This document shows, piece by piece, positions 60,512-64,000 of a DNA stretch of 64,000 nt. Numbering within the stretch: the first letter of the stretch is position 1; each line of letters starts with the position of its first letter. The notes below the pieces were generated by a model, which was not told the DNA's origin, searched no databases, and worked only from the letters and a program-made list of their open reading frames with translations. Made by a program: the position numbers and the translations under genes. Location of the stretch: positions 1 through 64,000 of the forward strand of contig DF237202.1 in NCBI GenBank assembly GCA_000708835.1. The letters run 5' to 3'. Source of the DNA: Klebsormidium nitens. Lineage: Eukaryota > Streptophyta > Klebsormidiophyceae > Klebsormidiales > Klebsormidiaceae.

Positions 60512-63277
60512 TTACTCCAAAACAAGAGCCGCTCTCATCTTCTTCGCCTTGTTCCAGCACTCCCCCAGAAACCGCCCATAAACATCCAAAACCCCAAACG
60601 TCGCCTCCGCGAACTGCGGCTCGAGCCGCGGGTTCGCTTCGACGAACTTGTCGCGCAGCTCCGCGCTCTCGGCCGCGTGCGTGACGTCAAGGACCACGTG
60701 GTGGTGCAGAAACGTCAGCTGGGGCAAAAAGGCGTCGCCCAAAAGCGCGCGCACGCGCGCGATCATGGGCGCGCCCAGGACGAGCGACAGCTGCTCGATC
60801 GCGCTCTGGATGGCGACCTGGGCGTACGGCTGCTTGGACGCGATGTACCTGTAGAGTGGACGTCCGAAAATGATATCAGACTGACCGGCTCAGGCTTTGT
60901 AAAGGTGAATCTGAAGGGAAACGTCTGCGAATGGCAAGGCCCTGGGCGTACGGGTGCTGAGACGCGATGTACCTGCAGAATAAACGTCCGAGTATGCTTT
61001 GGAACTTGATGGGCGCGCTTACAATCTATCAATTATATGAAGACGTACTAACGAACATCTCCAAAATGGCAACTTAGGCGCGTGTAACTGCTTAAATCCT
61101 GATCACCTGGCTAGCAAGCGTCCAAAGAACGAACGGAGAACACGCCCAACTGTGTCGACCATTTAATGGAGTCAGATTGAAGTCGATACCGGAAGCAGCA
61201 TGACGGGAACTCGTCAGCGTTCACTACTTATCAGTGCAGCCAGACTAATAGAATACCGAGTCTCCGTGGCAGGAGATGGTACGATGGGACGGTCTCGTTT
61301 TCAGCACGCAAAACGAGTCTTTGTTTTTCCGCTTGGCACCTTCTGAGGGCAACACCAGTGCCAGTGCTCCAAAGACCGCTCTGGCCGTGAGACGTTTTGT
61401 AACGTGGGCTCTGCTCAAAGTGGCAATCTAGCGCAGAGCGGCGATCTTGACACTCAGGGCTCTTCCTCACGGCGCGTCTTTCCTCCTACCCAAAACCTTC
61501 CAATCTCGTGCGCAAGTCTTCCTATGCAAACAGAATAAGCAGTTCCTAGAGGAATGGGCAGTCTCCGTCCCGTAGCTCACCTGTCATGCAGCTCGTCATA
61601 GTCGTGCACGCTCTGGAAGTACGGTGACGTCAGGAGCGCGTCAGCGGACATGGGGCTGCCGGGGTGCTTCGCGTTCCAGGAGGCTGACAGCTTCGTGACG
61701 TCATTCCGGAACCACCGGTCGTGGCCGGCTTCTTCGAGAGCACCCTCAACCAGGCTGCGGGTGCGAAACGAAGATATACTATTGACAGATTTTATCGAGA
61801 TAGCAAAAATGCGAAATACATGTTTACGTTCCGAGTGGTCATTGATCGGCCAGCTTGGCGGGTGGGAATTGGGTCGAGGCAGTAAAGAAGTAGCGAAACG
61901 GAGATGCGTTGAACGATGCAAAGTCAGGCTGGGGCGGAGTGAATGCCAATCTTACTTTAACGCCTCAAAATACATTCAAGGTAACAGGTTCTGGAAACAA
62001 GTCGTCAGGAAAACAGACTTCAAGATGACCATGCGGTGAGCTTGATGATAACCGAATGGAAAGGATTATGGAAATAATCGCTATAAAGTATATGCGATGA
62101 TACTCGGGAGCCTATCTAGAAATTGGCAAACAAAGGCGACCTGTATGACAGGGATCAGTAGAGGAAAGGTAGACTCCGGTTTGCCGTCTAGAACCTCACT
62201 CTGGTCGTTGTGGGCAAGCGGAAAAACTTCGTCAAGGATCCATGAAAGGGCAGAGACCTTGTAATTCGCGGTTGAGGTGTAAGCCAGAGCTTGACAAAAT
62301 TCTGACGGCTGTCAGATTGCAGTCGCTTGCGCCAGCTTAAGTGCCAAGGGTGCCAATATTATCGGAAAGAAGTCATAGGACTTTTGGGCCCCTTAACCAA
62401 GGACGGTTTTGGGCAGGTTAAAATTCTGGTTATCTGTCCAGTAACCAGACTTGGACGTTAAACAGCTTTGGAGCAAGGTTGAAACCCGGTTAAGCTGTCC
62501 AATAACTCAAGCCTCAAGTTGGTTACCAATCTGGTTAGCAGCCAAAACTTCCTGTGAGTGAAGCCACCTTCTCCTATGTCCTCAGGTTCATCAAATTTGG
62601 GCAGAGTGAGAAGACGACGGCTTACCTGTTTCCCAGTTCCTGCAGCATCTCGACGTCACTGCCTGCGTTAGCAAGCGCCAGGCACTCCTGCCCCGCTCGC
62701 CGAATCCACATCTCGACCTGCGCAGAAACCACCTCTGGATTCCAGCCCAGGCCAAAGTCGAAAAGACTTGGCAGATCCGGCCCTAGGCTGTGTACGTGTA
62801 AGCTCACTCACAAGTCATGAGCCTTTCAAAAGCTCGTGTAATCATTGAAGTCTGTCTGATTCTGAGAGCGAAGCAGACCACAACAGGGATCCCTCCCTAC
62901 CTGCTGCACTGGCAGCCCTTAATGGATACAAAGACAGGTCATGATTTGCCTCCCTCCCCATCTCATCTGCTGTAGGAGCAGTCTTTTGGCTGGTCACTTC
63001 AGGTTCCTGCTGGATAGTCTGGAAGTCAGAAAGAAGGTCGAAGGGACGAATGAGTATGCCAAAATATTGTGTGGCTCACCTTTTCAGTCATGCCAACTCC
63101 TTGGGAGCAGAACACAAGGAAGAACAAGTGCAGTAAGTCGGTGTCATCGCACGCCGCCAGCTCCTGAAGCTCCGGAACCGCCGCCAGGGCCTGGGGCGCG
63201 GCCCTGTAGTCCTGTTGGGATGCTGACGTCAGCGCGGCGGCGACGTCTGTGGTTAGGGCAGCGGTGGCCACATTGCG
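60512..63277 (-). CDS. Helical protein with HxxxDxxH motif, possible heme-oxygenase-like diiron oxidase (5' end outside window)
   Basis: Confident minus-strand exons are 62787-62626, 61754-61581 and 60848-60512, with GT-AG ends and matching phase at both junctions. A further exon at 63277-63080 is likely, and a 17-nt piece at 62917-62901 would link the phases but is speculative. The protein is mostly amphipathic helix, with no signal peptide visible in this part. The C-terminal exon carries FLHHHVVLDVTHAAE, an H-x3-D-x2-H arrangement found in heme-oxygenase-like diiron oxidases/oxygenases and CADD-type proteins, near the expected distance from the C-terminus. Other metal ligands were not identified. 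The gene continues past 64000, where a minus-strand GTAAG donor marks the next exon. An alternative is an unrelated all-helical plant protein. A decayed copy of the last exon's start lies in its upstream intron. Confidence 0.55.
60942..60990. repeat. Decayed copy of the last exon start (HxxxDxxH gene)
   Basis: CTGGGCGTACGGGTGCTGAG, then GCGATGTACCTGCAG and AAACGTCCGA, parallels 60819-60867 (CTGGGCGTACGGCTGCTTGG, GCGATGTACCTGTAG, GGACGTCCGA). The offset is about 122 bases. The acceptor CTGCAG is kept. Confidence 0.85.
62385..62545. repeat. ~70-bp GGTTA-rich diverged tandem repeat
   Basis: Two to three loosely similar units share GGTTAA, CTGTCCAGTAAC/CTGTCCAATAAC and TCTGGTTA words in the intron between exons 62787-62626 and 61754-61581. 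Confidence 0.55.
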
Positions 63278-64000
63278 CTGCAAAATATTGTGGATGGGCG
63301 TAAACGGAGGAAGAAATGTTCTCAAAATGCGTTTGTGGAGTCAGCGTCAGTTGAGTGTGGATCTTTGCAGAAAGTGCGCACAGAGAAAATGTGATGCTTT
63401 TGGCCCTCTTGATTGCGAGAACAAGCTAGCTGGAATTGCTTTGCTGTAAGGCAGCTGGCGGCAGCAGCCTAGCAATCAGTCCGGAACTTTGATATTGTCA
63501 GCTGCTACTATGGCATCGATTCTGAAATCTGACTCACTGCTAGGCGCATCAGCCCCTACAGAATCATGCTTCAGGTCCAGATTGGAACATGTTTACGAAA
63601 CCTGCTTCCAGACACCAAACCACTGAAAATCTCATTGACAAAAAACTCCTGACTGCCCAGAAATTACCCACAGCTTTCTGAAACTACTCAACCAGATCTG
63701 ACTCTCAACAAAGTTGAGAAGCCTCAACCCACCCATGAGCTCGCACACCCTCTTGGAATACAAGCTTTGGGTTCATGGATAATTCAGCATAATAGAATTC
63801 TGTGGCTACCAAAATAACCTTTTCATTGGTGGGCAATCAGCTGGGGCCTCAAATCACATTTCGTGCGACAGTCTGATGCAGGCATCGGGGGGAGCAAGCA
63901 AAGAATGTCAAGCTTACCATATGGCACCCATTTATTGGAGTCTTATCCAAATCAACAACAGGATTCAGAAGCTTGGTTGTCAAACAGGTTCGACTTACCT
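63278..64000. other. Right-edge intronic sequence
   Basis: This is presumed intron of the minus-strand gene above. The final bases (GACTTACCT on the plus strand) read AGGTAAGTC on the minus strand, a consensus 5' splice site, so the next upstream exon lies beyond the window. No other gene is recognised. Confidence 0.55.

Overview
This is a nuclear window from an intron-rich green plant-lineage genome. Plant-type DUR3, a root-cap-like VWD domain, EXECUTER/F-box and bestrophin-like proteins, very short exons and hydroxyproline-type Ser-Pro cell-wall repeats together suggest a streptophyte (charophyte-grade) alga. Klebsormidium-like is my guess at genus level, with low confidence. No bacterial-style operons, rRNA, CRISPR arrays or clear tRNAs are visible. 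Six spliced genes were rebuilt by matching GT-AG boundaries, codon phase and family sequence. In four of them the phase closes at every junction of the model; the other two lack a firm 5' end.

Layout: (1) 1-5.3 kb has no recognisable gene. (2) About 5.57-10.45 kb, minus strand: bestrophin-type anion channel. (3) About 12.46-22.09 kb, plus strand: DUR3 urea/H+ symporter with 19 exons, including a 5-nt microexon and a GC-AG intron. (4) 22.1-25.2 kb: intergenic, with a strong palindrome. (5) 25.22-33.90 kb, plus strand: secreted wall protein of about 1333 aa combining a Pmp-like GGA/FxxN beta-helix, a ~590-residue Ser-Pro tract and a VWD/root-cap-like C-terminus. (6) 33.9-36.2 kb: intergenic, with a ~317-bp foldback/MITE-like element. 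(7) 36.24-43.87 kb, minus strand: F-box protein with EXECUTER-type C-terminal domain (608 aa). (8) 43.9-46.5 kb: intergenic, rich in GTAC palindromes. (9) 46.56-58.04 kb, minus strand: secreted amidase-signature enzyme with a Cys-rich N-terminal module (696 aa). (10) 60.51 kb to beyond the right edge, minus strand: helical protein with an HxxxDxxH motif, possibly a heme-oxygenase-like diiron protein (5' end outside).

The genes do not form an obvious pathway. A urea importer and a secreted amidase would both fit nitrogen scavenging, but they are 24 kb apart with unrelated genes between.

The most striking signal is architectural. Introns in at least five of the six genes contain decayed tandem copies of the adjoining exon edge, including its splice site, with periods of roughly 120-205 bp. 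Up to six pseudo-copies sit in one intron (38.83-39.77 kb). Introns here appear to have grown, or even been born, by repeated local duplication of exon-intron borders.
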